Of a DNA stretch of 64,000 nt, positions 25,808 through 37,320 are shown piece by piece. The position numbers and the translations under genes are program-made. This DNA comes from Entonaema liquescens (Eukaryota; Ascomycota; Sordariomycetes; Xylariales; Xylariaceae). The notes beneath the pieces are model-generated. The model searched no databases. It was not told where the DNA came from and saw nothing but the letters and a program-made list of their open reading frames with translations. Every line of letters starts with the position of its first letter. Position 1 is the stretch's first letter. The stretch lies in assembly GCA_902805475.1 (NCBI GenBank), contig CADCSX010000023.1:1116001-1180000 (forward strand). Direction: 5' to 3'.

Positions 25808-28710
25808 GACAATTGGTGACTACATGCGACCGGCGGATTTAACGTAATACTTTTCCCATCGGCGTTTGTTGAGTCTTTTCTTTTAAGCTGTAATTAATTA
25901 TTTCGTTGACTTGCTTAAGGTGGCGACAGCAGAAGTCGAGAAAAAAAAATAAAAAAGAGAATTGTCGGCCGAGTTGTAAAGCTATAGTTGACTCCTTGTT
26001 AGATGAATGGTCGAAATGAAGTCGGTAGGTGTCGGTCGTAGCACTGTGGAGGTGTGGGATGCAACTGCCAAAGTGGTGTATCAAAGCTTTTCCTTTCCAG
26101 GCTCTAACAACCCCCGGATAATCTTCGGTAGGCAGTCACAGTGGTACGTTGGTGGTACGTTTTTGCGTTCTTACTTGCCTTACGGGGGTTGTTGGGGTGG
26201 ATTTTTGGGGGGTGCGGAGGCCTTGGGACAGATGGAGGCTGGGGACTAAACCAAAGGAAGTAACGAACCGTCCTTATCTCTTGGTCATATTATACATACC
26301 TCGCAAATACAATACGGATGAAGAAAAAAGAATCAAATTAGAATATGGATGGGTGAGTATCTCGGAGACTTTGGAAGCTATTTTCTATTTTAGTGGAATA
26401 AAATCCGATAAGTAATGGTAAAAATGAAAGTTAATTTCCAAACGCTCCATTGCGCAACTAGTACTGCGGACATGTTCCTTCCCTACACAGTTTTTTAATT
26501 GAAAAGCTTGCACTGTCTCCATATCTCAAAAATACCTGCATGTACCTTGGCATTTCGTATCTATCCCAGACAGATCTTTCCGGTTTAACGTTATCTGATG
26601 CTGCAGCACGAGCCTATGAGAATTCTTTCTCGAGGTCGGAAGTCGGGATCTAAGAACTACGGCATCTACGAGATCATCTCAAAGAGCCTCTTCCTTAGGT
26701 ACTTGGCAAGTATTGATCTATCTAAAGATCCAAGCCCCGCAGCTTCTATTCTCAATGGTCAACTCTTTTTTTTTTTTTTTTTGTGTAGATGTTCCGCCCG
26801 TTACATTCGTTCGTACTCACTTCCCTCCCCCACAACAATTATGGAATGTAAGAAAGACGCTCGCGTGGTTTTTAATGCACGTCACGGCTATGTCACCATT
26901 AGTCCAGAATTGATTAGGGCAAACTATCATGGCGAAGAAGCAGTCAAGCGCTGTAGCCCTTGAATTGAGGTTGCCTTACTTGTTCTCATTCCTATATTGA
27001 AATATTTCGAGAATATCGTTTAATCGGGGGTTGTCTACATCAATTTAATACTATGGTATAAGTAATTCCCTTCAGAGCCTCATATAAGGTAAAAGCAAAA
27101 CTTACATAAAAATAAGAATAAGCTGGAATTTATCATGCCTTAAATTATTTCTATGGTAACGCTTTCAGCGAGAATTAGTTGCCTTACATTACGTGCCTAG
27201 GTAGGTACCGGCCTCCTTAAAGCAGTCGCGTAACGTTAAAGGCAACGAAGGAAAGACTCTTGAATTACGTTAACAACCGGGTTGAAAATATAGTTTCCTT
27301 TGCGTATCATATCTTAGTTAGGCGAAAACATCATATTTGGAATTTTTTTATTATCTATTTATCGTTTGATTATAGCTCATGCTTTTTACATATTCTTTCA
27401 TTGACTTAGTTATAACTTCTCTTAATATTAGTCCCTCGAAATGCTTACCCGTAACCCACCCAGTTATGCCGGATCGAAGGATGAAATATAAGAGTAAAGC
27501 GCTCCAGATTCCTTTTTCGGTCTCTTCGTCTGTCTCGGGTGGTTCATGTAGGCTACCCCTTGAAATTGTTCATCCTTCTCTTAACCCCTAGGTGAAGCAC
27601 CCATTAATCTCCTCTTCTTAGCCTATTAGTTTAATAAGTCTTTACCCATTTCATAACACGCTTCAAAAGGAAAATATAGTTGTATTCACTACTCACCTAT
27701 TGTCTATGCGTGTTGGCCTTATGTATATTGCATTTTAATTTCCCTACACTGGGTAGAAAAACGTGTCCTGTATGCATCTTACGGACTGAATGGACTCGAG
27801 TCTTGGATTTCTCAAGTCTGGAGGGACTCATCTAATAACCCTTTTTGCAATATGATCAACCTGTCCTTTTCCCGTGGCGTACATAATTCGTATACTGGCG
27901 GCCAGTTCGACTGGTAAGATCATGATTCACCCTATAAACGGTATACATCTCTAATAGAAATTTTGGTTAAAAGAAGTTTATACATCTTCATAAGTACCTA
28001 AGGTAATTTATTACGCATGTAGATTTAACAGTATGACACCCTTTCGTCATAAGGTGCTAATATAATACGAAATCATAACTTTATCGAAACTCTATCTCCA
28101 TCCGTTGTTACGTCATAGACGTATGAGTACCAAGAAAATGCTTAATATGCCTGCTCTCAGATTCATTCGTTACCTAAACGTTTCACGCAAATGACGTACG
28201 GTAGGGTAGATCTGAATCCATGCGAGATTAGTTCCCGCAGTTAATTGTTTCATTTTTGTCTAACTCCTATAATCTGGAGACATCAATAATCTGACACATA
28301 CAACATTCCCCTTCACAATACATGAACCATAAGACCATGTGCCCGGTTAGAATTTTTTTTCATTGCGTGACGCTAATAGCACAACATATTCATCAATGCA
28401 AACTCCCCAGATAGTATTTTACAAAGACATGTGTATCCCAATCCCAGAGAAAACAGAATAGGCACCCTCAAAACTCCCTTAAGAAACTAGGAATCGGAAT
28501 TTTTGATCCACGAGGTGTTATCCAGTGCTCTAGAAACGAGATGCTATGAACCCATTGCTCGCGTGCGATGCTTGGAAAAAAAAAAAAAACGAGGTATCAT
28601 AATTTCATCGATAGTCCATTCATGGTCGTGAAGAGAACCGCGTGTCTTCGATATTTGAACCAGGGAGCATAACTAAAAATAAGAAAAACAGTCTTTCCCA
28701 AGACTCCCCT
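25808..28710. other. Intergenic, 2.9 kb
   Basis: Upstream of the demethylase. Contains poly-A near 25940, a poly-T run at 26766-26783 and AT-rich DNA from about 27.0 to 28.6 kb. Overlapping plus-strand frames (26007-26415, 26598-26963) have no family signal. Nothing else recognised. Confidence 0.6.
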
Positions 28711-30178
28711 TTACTCGAAGGGAGCACAAGTAAAAGCACCTCGGACTTTGCCCTTGTTGTATCCGTCGATCTGTAAGGGGTTAGTTGATGATCTAAAGAA
28801 ATGGAAGGCAACAAGCTGAGAGATGGTAACTTACGATGTCGACAATACTGGCGTACGTGCCACCAACTAGCACAACCGCTCCGATAATAAACACCAAGCC
28901 GTTGAGAAGACTTTTCAGAATGTTCTCCTTGGCGTACCACTTGCCCTGCTTAATGAGCATGAACCAGAAGATGGCGGGGAAGTAGAACGTAAAGCCGGAG
29001 ATAAATAGCGCCGAGGAGATGGCCAGAAGATCGGAAAAGAATGGGATGGCCTCGGCGATAACCCACGCAATGATAGTAATGAGCGTGATAAGTGCCAACC
29101 ACGTAACCCAGCCCTTGGTGGTGTTGATGAAACGGGTGACCGAGTCCTTGTACACACGACCATGGATGTATCGGGCTACGACGGTACCGTTGATGGATCC
29201 GGAGATGAAGATGACGGGTAGAGCAATACCGAAGGCGATCTTGGAAACGAGATCTCCAGCCGATAGTAAAGACGGAGATTTGACACCCTGGCCGACGAAG
29301 CAGAAGATCAAAGCTCCGGTAAGGGTGTAAATAACAATCTCGATCAGACCAAGTGCCCAGATGGACTTAACGAAATGCTTGGGAGTATGCATTTCATCCA
29401 TGAATGAGAACTGGCAGATGGCGAAACTGTAGGCGAAGACGATGTTCGTGATGGCGATGAAAGCCTCAGTGAAGGTGAGGTTCTCCTTCGGCCACGCAGA
29501 CCAGTCCGAGGACATTCCGGAATCTGTCCGTTGCACACCTGTCGCAATGATCGTGACGAAGATAGCGGCCATGATAGAAACGAAGTCGATGTAACCTAGG
29601 ATAGCTACTTCGGCAAACGAGGGCGGGATAGCGAGAAGCAGGAGAATGATGGCCGAGACGACACCGAAGACCAATGAGCAGGCACCATTGTTGGTGATGT
29701 TCAGGAAGGCGATCGTACCAGTCAGACAGTGAGATCCGACAAGGAACACCAGTTGCAATACGAACATGCCGCCGATCAGCTCATAACCGAATTTGCCCAT
29801 TATCAAACGACCGGCATCCGCATAGTGCTGTACCTCTGGAAACTTCAGCTTAACCTGGCCGACGACGTAACTTGTGTAGATAGCGACGAGACCCAAGCCA
29901 ACACTTAGAATGACACCTGCTACCATTCCCAACGTAGCGAAGGCCGCAGGCATACTCAGACTACCAAGAGCGATAGCCTCTACGATGAGCACTACTGTGA
30001 GTCGCTTCCATCCTAACCTCTTGAAGTGAGCATTGCCCATTGCTACCTTTTGCGCCTCGAACGCCGAGATGTCGCTGACTTGACCAACCACCTCAGCGCT
30101 GGATCCCAGCTCTTGCCCCGAAGGCGCGTCCGAATCGAACATCTTCTCGTTCTTCGTATCCGCCATCTTTTCTGCCAT
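28711..30178 (-). CDS. Neutral amino-acid permease, AAAP family (Mtr-like)
   Basis: Exon 1 28835-30178, intron 28771-28834 (GTAAGT donor, TTACAG acceptor), exon 2 28711-28770; product 467 residues. A hydrophilic N-terminus of about 55 residues (MAEKMADTKNEKMFDSD) leads into about eleven hydrophobic segments starting with LTVVLIVEAIALGSLSMPAA, typical of Aa_trans (PF01490) proteins. Close relatives include the Neurospora neutral aliphatic/aromatic amino-acid permease Mtr. The predicted role is proton-coupled amino-acid uptake at the plasma membrane. The short second exon gives the tail IDGYNKGKVRGAFTCAPFE, of the kind usual for Mtr-like permeases, so the splice is well supported. Substrate cannot be read from sequence. 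A purine-rich (transcript-strand CT-rich) tract lies about 100 bp upstream. Confidence 0.9.
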
Positions 30179-31710
30179 CGTGTCCGTTTTGAGGTTCTAA
30201 GCTAACCGTCGATGTCGTCCTAGATGCACAGTTGATGTTGTAGTTGGCGCAAGACGATACGATGCCGTAAAAGAGTGATGGGGAGGAAGGGGAGGGGAGG
30301 AAGGGAGGGAGGGGATAGCAAGGTTGATGGCGGAGGGTTTCGTCCAGAGAAGCAAAGCGCCCGGGTGAAGAATCAAGACCAAACTCTAAAAACGCGCGGG
30401 CTCCTAGGGTTTATTATAAAAGACCGAGGGACGAACTGCACTAGGCAAGTAGTCAGGTGGGTAAATATTGACTTCCACCGAGAAACCATGCTCGTACACG
30501 AACCATCTATGGGCTCCATGGGCTCCATGGGCAGATGGGGTTGCCCCATTGTGGATATTTATACAGTAGGCCAATCACACCGGCGTTTCCGGTTATCTCT
30601 GTGACGAAAACCTAATGATCGACGAGATTACATTACGTTTTCGCGGTTCGAGATGGTGGCTCAGTCCCCAAAGTCTCCTCTTCCCCCCAACAGCGGTCGA
30701 CATGCCAGGATACCGAGAAGTGGTCCTAGGGTCTCGCGTGGTTTAAAGCTGTGATGACGGACCCCGTAATAATCAAAGCGTTCGTGACCTTCCAATATGG
30801 GGGGGTTCTCTTATTATTCGCCCGTTCGCCATTCGCCCACAGACAAAAATAAAAATATATCATTCGCCAAGCTATGCCTCGGCCAGCTACCGACGCTAGT
30901 ACCTCGAACCATGGACGTCACCATGTCCCCCTGCCCAGCATATCCGTGGACCTTCTAGAAAAAGAAGAGATTTCTTAGCTTTGCCGATCTAGGCACTCGG
31001 ACTTATTCTATTGGTCAACCGGATCCGCTTGCGGCGATTCCTTCACCGCCGACACAGGCGCCGAACGCTTTTAAAAACGACCTGGAATGTCTAAGACACA
31101 TGTCCATTTTCGTTTTCGCCCTCGTAACCCATTGTTGGCAGTTCGTTCCGAACCGGACTTTGGAACCTCAAATCCACATCTCGAGGCTCACGGTTGTGGC
31201 TTACGCCGCATGCCTAACCCTCCCCTCTCACTTAGACCACACCACTTTCACATTTTAAGCCCTCTTTGAGTAGTAGAGTTGTATGCGTTATGTCATCATC
31301 TGATTCTGCAGCTTCGGGACCCCGGGGCAATTGTGGAGGGTTGCATTACGCATGGAGCCGCTCAATCCGATTGTCTCATTAGTTTTTAGTTTTGAGGAGG
31401 TGAAAGCATAGCATACCATCTGCTCTAGATTACAAAGTAAGAAATCTCGGAAACGGTCGGGTAAAATTATGGGAACGTAAGTCAACGTTAGGCCTCGAAG
31501 ATCTGACGGTTTCTCATTCCATCATATTAATACATAAAAAACACCGACGAGTAAGTCGATGATAGCCGTATATAGAAACGAGATTGTTCGGACCGATGAC
31601 ACGCAGCATTCAAGTAAGACACAAATGCAATGTCATTGCTCAGATGATTACATATTTTGCTAGTAATCAGTCAAACAGTCAGGCAGCGAAAAGGCAACGT
31701 AAGGAGTATA
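30179..31710. other. Intergenic, permease promoter side
   Basis: Contains the polypurine tract at 30280-30315 and a doubled GGGCTCCATGG word near 30515. No gene seen. Confidence 0.55.
30280..30315 (-). promoter_or_regulatory. CT-rich tract upstream of the permease
   Basis: An unbroken G/A run on the plus strand reads as C/T on the permease strand, about 100-137 bp before its ATG. Pyrimidine tracts at this distance are common near fungal transcription starts. The assignment is by position and composition only. Confidence 0.4.
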
Positions 31711-32228
31711 CAGGTCAACCCAACTATATCCTGGCGCATCACCCCAACCTCTAACCCGATTAGGCAGACTTTTGAGTAGCCAAGACTTAATTAAGGTCTC
31801 CATAGTAGGATAAGCTTTAGGGCTTTCAAGCGCTGGAAATGCGTCAAATTACAGGGCATAATGCTCACTAAATACGCTATAATTACAGCGCGTGTCACTC
31901 ATTAAATTTTACATCTTTTATCTAATCGATTAAAAATCGATTACTATTCTATTATCTTTTAAATTTTTAAAATTTAAGATATTTTAATTAATTATTAATC
32001 GATTTAAAATTAATTTATAATTACTTATTATTAAATGTTTAATTAATTAATTATTTAAATTTTAAAAATTATAAGTTAAAATTAGCGTATAAAATTATGA
32101 TATAATATGAAAGTTATGTTAGTAAAATAATAGGGAGGAAGCTCAACCCAATGTGCGCTAGTAGAGGCGCCTTGCTATTTCGGGTTAGAGGTTGGGATGA
32201 TGCGCCAGGATATAGTTGGGTTGACCTG
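31711..32228. mobile_element. Non-autonomous inverted-repeat element (MITE-like) with very AT-rich core
   Basis: Two 48-bp arms, 31711-31758 (starting CAGGTCAACCCAACT) and 32181-32228, are reverse complements with one mismatch (a C/T difference). Total length is about 518 bp. The core from about 31900 to 32130 is nearly pure A/T (TTAATTAATTATT, AAATTTTTAAAATTT), unlike the flanks. There is no open frame of note. TIRs starting CAG would fit a hAT-type non-autonomous transposon. An 8-bp direct repeat AACGTAAG occurs outside both arms (31696-31703 and 32236-32243) but is 7 bp from each arm end, so it is only a possible target-site duplication. RIP-like decay could explain the AT core. Confidence 0.7.
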
Positions 32229-34793
32229 CCTCCAGAACGTAAGAAATACACTTATGGGCGGGTAAGAAATTGGAAAAGGGGTCCGTCCGCTCATAGCCTA
32301 TCTTTCTAATCTCATTCTATAATACGGAGTAACTGGGGTTACCCTCGTAGTCCCGCTCTGCATATCATAACGTTACTGCATACAGGTGGCTAGACGGGCA
32401 TAATGGGGCGGTTTGCTAATGTAGACGAGAACGCCAATTCGCCCTGTTACCTGTTACCCCAATTACATCTACATGATTTATGCATTATCACATCTTAAAG
32501 CCAGATCTATGTAGATATATACGGGGAATTATGTGGGCATTAATCTAAAATGAAAAAGGCATTGCCCTTTATGAAATCCGTGCTTTTCTCCTTGGCGAGA
32601 ATGTCTCCGATATCTATGTAAGAAACCCACATTGCTCCATCGTCGGTCACTACGAAGGTTGGCGCCGTCTCATGTATGAGGATCTATCAAGTTCTCAGGG
32701 GGTGAACATATTCTAACGCTAAAAGACCACTTATTTGCTGTATGAATACCTATCATGGCAAGTTCAACAATCTTTTAGGAAATAGGCCCTTCCTATTCGC
32801 CTAGCTATCAAACTCCTACATAGTAAACAGGGCGTACAAACTCAATGCGGACATATCCTAGGAGGCTTTCTTAGGGGGACAATCATTGTGGGGAAACACG
32901 GCACAGACAAACGCGGGAACAGGGCTACACTCCTCGCGTAGATATATATAGGTAAAATACGGAGATAGGATTCACCTTCGTATATTTCCCATCCTAACAA
33001 GTAACATTGAAGGAGTTGTTATTATAACGTGCTTACGCCGTTTCATCTTCCCTGCCGAGGCCTTGTCAAAAGCTTGTCTTGAGGTTACCTTTTGAAAAGT
33101 TATCCTCTTTACACAGTATGTTTTAAGAAACTTTAGTAGTAGAGACAGCAAACGCTGTGATGTACCAATCCGGCCGCACCAAACATCGTGTAGGTATTTT
33201 TGTAAAACACTCTTCTAGCTAAACCTTGAGATTCATACGCGCTTATTCCGCTTAACCGCGCCGCCAAATTGCGGAACAACTAAATCCCTCCTAGGGTCAT
33301 TAGCTACCAAGAGAAACAAGACAGACCAATTCATGAAAACGATTCACTGGCATTCGGTGTTCGAATCTAGCAAAAAGTCCCAGGTTTCACGCCACGTCGA
33401 ACAGAAACGGACCCATCTCCAAGCCTGCAAGCCGCTCAGAACATGGCTTCCCCACGATTGAATGACAAAAAAGTTCCACTGAATTTGCTGGATTCGGTTC
33501 TCGGGTTTCCCAGTCTAAGGAATTCTATGCAGAACGCAGAACGCAGAACGTAAGGCACGGTAAACAACCCCGGATCGACGGCCGTAGACAAGACGATCCT
33601 TAGAGGCGGTCCAATGAAGGCGGTTTACATTGGGTAAGCGGTTTTGAGATTCGTTCCTTGCCACCGAAGCCAAGTTGTCCAGTGGTCCCATAATGGTGAG
33701 GTTTTATAAACTACAAGAGAGCTAGAAGATACGGCCTCGGTGTCGAATAGAGCTATTTGCGTGGTGGTTCCGGGTGGAGAGATGAGGCACTTTGGTTACA
33801 TCGTGGTATGGATGCACAGTCATATTTTTCCGTAAGAGAATCTCCTCTCGGTCGAAAGCGCGCCGTTAAAAATAATCAAAATAACAATTCATGCAAATTC
33901 ATTCGAATTTCTTACTTGGAAACATAACACTTCGTTCGGGCTCACAACTACTCCTATTTTACTCGTAGTCAGAGTTCCTTGGCATTACGATAAATGATAG
34001 GCTAGCCGGTCTTGCTTGGTATCGGGTCTTCTTGGTACGGATTCGGGTCAGCCGCCAAGCACCGTCTTTCGGCCGCTAATATAGATGTGCATGATTATGA
34101 TCAATCTCGTTGATTTAGCTTAGCGTTAAGTGAGATACCCCTATTCATGTGACTCTAGTAGATATTCCATGTAGAGCTTATATATAGTAGGGGTAAAGAG
34201 GCAAAATGGACCTACTCATGTTTACCCGGTCGTTGGAACTGAGTAAAGTATGGTATTGATGAAAAAGGGGTAATTATAGGGGCTAGACCAGAGTCATCGA
34301 TTATCAATCCATATAATCAAGGATGTGCTAACCTTGTAGACGATATCTATATCGTGCGAGTTTTTTGAGCAGATAGGAATCAGATATCCTCTACATATTT
34401 TCTGCTCTGTGCATTTCCTATCATCCGCGGTAGCTCTCGTCTACCGGTTAATAATGTGATACGCCGCCAAGGTCCCTGGATCTGATGTTCCACGAACCCT
34501 CAGAGGCTGTTCTCCAGCTACCCATTTAGCCAAAGTTGATAGTAGCTACTATCGCAACACATCATACTGCCCTATTCGTATCTAAATCTGCCTCATTGGG
34601 CAAATGTTTATTAGCTACTCCGCACCGAAGGTGACAAGAAACGTGGTTCTCAAATTTCTCCAAGAAGCGATATTGGTATTGGGGAAAATATATATTGCTG
34701 ATATAAACGACGGGGTTCGTGCTCACTCCTGTGTTTTTGAGGACCATCGAAGACATCGAAGGTTTAGAGCCGGATTGAATCCAGCAGTTCGAC
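32229..34793. other. Intergenic, 2.6 kb
   Basis: No gene supported. Contains a tandem CAGAACG x3 at 33530-33550. The DNA just before 34794 is the promoter/5' UTR of the GMC oxidoreductase. Confidence 0.6.
33530..33550. repeat. Tandem repeat, CAGAACG x3
   Basis: Three exact adjacent copies of a 7-bp unit in non-coding DNA. Confidence 0.85.
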
Positions 34794-36918
34794 ATGGCAG
34801 GTCAATTCTTCGCGTTAGGGCTGTTCGCCGTCACTGGAGCCGTCGCGCAGGCGGTCGCTACTTATGACTACATCGTCGTGGGTTCGGGTCCTGGAGGAGC
34901 ACCCCTCGCGGCCAACCTAGCGCGAGCGGGCTATCCGACGCTGCTCCTAGAGGCCGGCGATGACCTGGGGAACAATAAGAACTATTCGGAGATGGCCAAC
35001 TTCAACCTCGCAGCGAACGACGAGAAATCACGATGGGACTTCTTTGTCAAGCATTCTTCTGACGAGGAGCGCGAGGGCAAATATGAACACACAACGTGGC
35101 GCAAACCTGACGGTTCCTTCTACGTTGGTCTCGACCCTCCAGAGGGCTCCGAAAGATTAGGAATTTGGTATCCTCGCTCAGCTACTCTTGGGGGTTGCGC
35201 TAGTATGTAAAACCAAAAGTTATTTTACCCCTTTCCCTTGTGATGTATCTCAATAGTATATAAATCCCACGAACGAATTGATTAAGAAGATATGAATTCC
35301 CTGGAATAAATGCAAACTAATATCGTCAAAAGTGCATAATGGTGGTGTTTGTGCACTCCCCTCTGATGACGACTGGAACGCGATCGCAGAGAGCACCGGA
35401 GACGATACGTGGCTGGCGAAGAATATGCGACAGTACTTCGAGAGAATAGAGACTGCTCAATACGTGCCAGATGAAACTCCTGGACATGGATATAGCGGAT
35501 ATCTCAATCTCACGATTAGCGACCCTACCTTCATGCAGCAGTCATCTGATGTACGGGATATCGCAGGTAGTATCATTAAGGTTACCGGCGGCGATGTGAC
35601 CCGGGATATCAATGCGTTGGACCCGGGACGAGACCAGTCCACAGGCGTCTTTGGACTTGCTAGTCACGCAGACCCCACGGGACATCGTGTTGGTACCAAT
35701 ACTTACATTCGGGCAACTTTAGATGACCCGGCCAAGTACCCCTTAACCGTTCAGCTTCAGAGTCTCGTTACCAAGGTACTGTTTTCAGAAGATGCCGACG
35801 AGCCAACCGCGATCGGTGTCGAGGTTCTCCGCGGCCCGTCACTGTACAAGGCAGACCCACGTTATAACGGCACCGAAGGAGAGGTTGTACAGATATTCGC
35901 CAAGAAGGAAGTCATCGTCTCCGGCGGCGCATTTAACACGCCGCAGATCCTCAAGCTTAGCGGGATTGGACCCGCTGAAGAGCTCGAAAAGTTCGACATC
36001 CCCGTCGTAAAAGACCTCCCTGGCGTGGGCGAGAAACTGGCAGACAACTACGAGGGAGGCGTGCTGGCGTTGGCTAGCAAGCCGCTTAACGGAACGTCGG
36101 GCCCGATTGCAGTGCTCCTCAAGACGCCCACGGCGCGCAAGAACCGTAACATCTATGGCTGGTGCAAGTCTTTTTCCTTCGAGGGGTTCTGGCCTGGTTA
36201 CCCGACCGAGTACGGCCCGGCGCAGTACGAATGCGCATTCGTGCACATGAATCCCCGGTCGCAGGCTGGATATGTTCACCTACGGTCAAGTGACCCGCAA
36301 GAGCCGCCTGAGATCAACTTCAACTTCTTTGAGAATGGCGGGGACGAGGACCTGACCGAGATGTTAGATGCGGCGAAGACGTTCCGGAAAGCGAGTACGT
36401 AACATTTATAAATGTCCTCTAACCTCTTCCCCCTTTCTTCATACTTCTACATCAATAACCTCTTAGACTTACTAACTCTTGTCATCAAAGTCACGTCGGT
36501 TGGGGAACCTATCGCGCCCTTTAATGAAAAACACCCATGCCCAGGCATAAACCAGAACTGCACAGACGCAGCACAAAAGGAGTTCCTGAAACTTCAGACC
36601 TACTCGCACCACGCCTCGAGCTCGTGTGGGATCGGCCCCGCAGATGATAAGTTGGCAGTTCTAGACTCAAAATTCAGGGTACACGGCGTAAAGAACCTGC
36701 GTGTAGTTGACGCATCTGCTTTCCCTGCTGTTCCGGGTGCGTTCCCGGTCTGTCCAGTGTTCAGTAAGCAAGATTTCATATTGCCCGCTTCGAGCCTCAG
36801 ATGCATCTGAATCTCATCATTCCGCGAGTAATTGCTAACACATGCGTTTAAAGTGCTGGCGGAAAAAGCAACGGATGACATTTTGAGAGATGCCAAAGCT
36901 GCTTCTAGTCTCTCATGA
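34794..36918 (+). CDS. Secreted GMC-family FAD oxidoreductase
   Basis: Four exons: 34794-35202, 35333-36394, 36491-36763, 36854-36918 (GTATGT, GTACGT and GTAAGC donors; all joins phase-consistent); product 602 residues. A hydrophobic N-terminus (MAGQFFALGLFAVTGAVAQA) looks like a secretion signal. The FAD fingerprint follows as YIVVGSGPGGAPLA, with the ribose-binding Glu in LLLEAGDD. GMC signature 2 is visible as GGAFNTPQILKLSGIG. The C-terminal substrate domain holds the first catalytic His region, SYSHHASSSCGIG. Near the end, VVDASAFPAVPGAFPVCPVF joins MLAEKATDDIL. The second catalytic position, usually His or Asn, falls in PGAFP without an obvious His/Asn, so classic alcohol or glucose oxidase chemistry is uncertain. 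The substrate is unknown. It is tail to tail with the nitrilase, 402 bp apart. Confidence 0.92.
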
Positions 36919-37320
36919 GGCGGCAACACAAGATGCTCATATAATAAATAGAACATAAAGGAAACTTTGCTAGATATAATAATAGTGAGCAAGATGTATG
37001 ATTGGAAGGAGGACATTGGGCCAATAGATATGAATAGTTCAATATTTCAATAGAGTACGTATAAACTTTCCAGAAACTTGAGTGTGTGATATATACAGAC
37101 ACTAGTCCTCATCACTCGATCTAAGGACATATGCATGACTAGGCTATACCACATGGTATCCCATATTATGCTACTTTGGACTAGACCATGGCCAGGATTT
37201 TAGAACGGTGTAGATGAAAAACGCAGAGGAAAGGAGGGGTTAGTAGTATGGTAAGGGGTCAAGATCCAGACCTGCCACGGAGAACTTAAAAGAGTCGTTC
37301 CTAGAGTAGGTACCTTGTTG

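Noticed and set aside
36600..37016. 138-codon minus-strand frame
   Set aside because: Antisense to the last exons of the GMC oxidoreductase.
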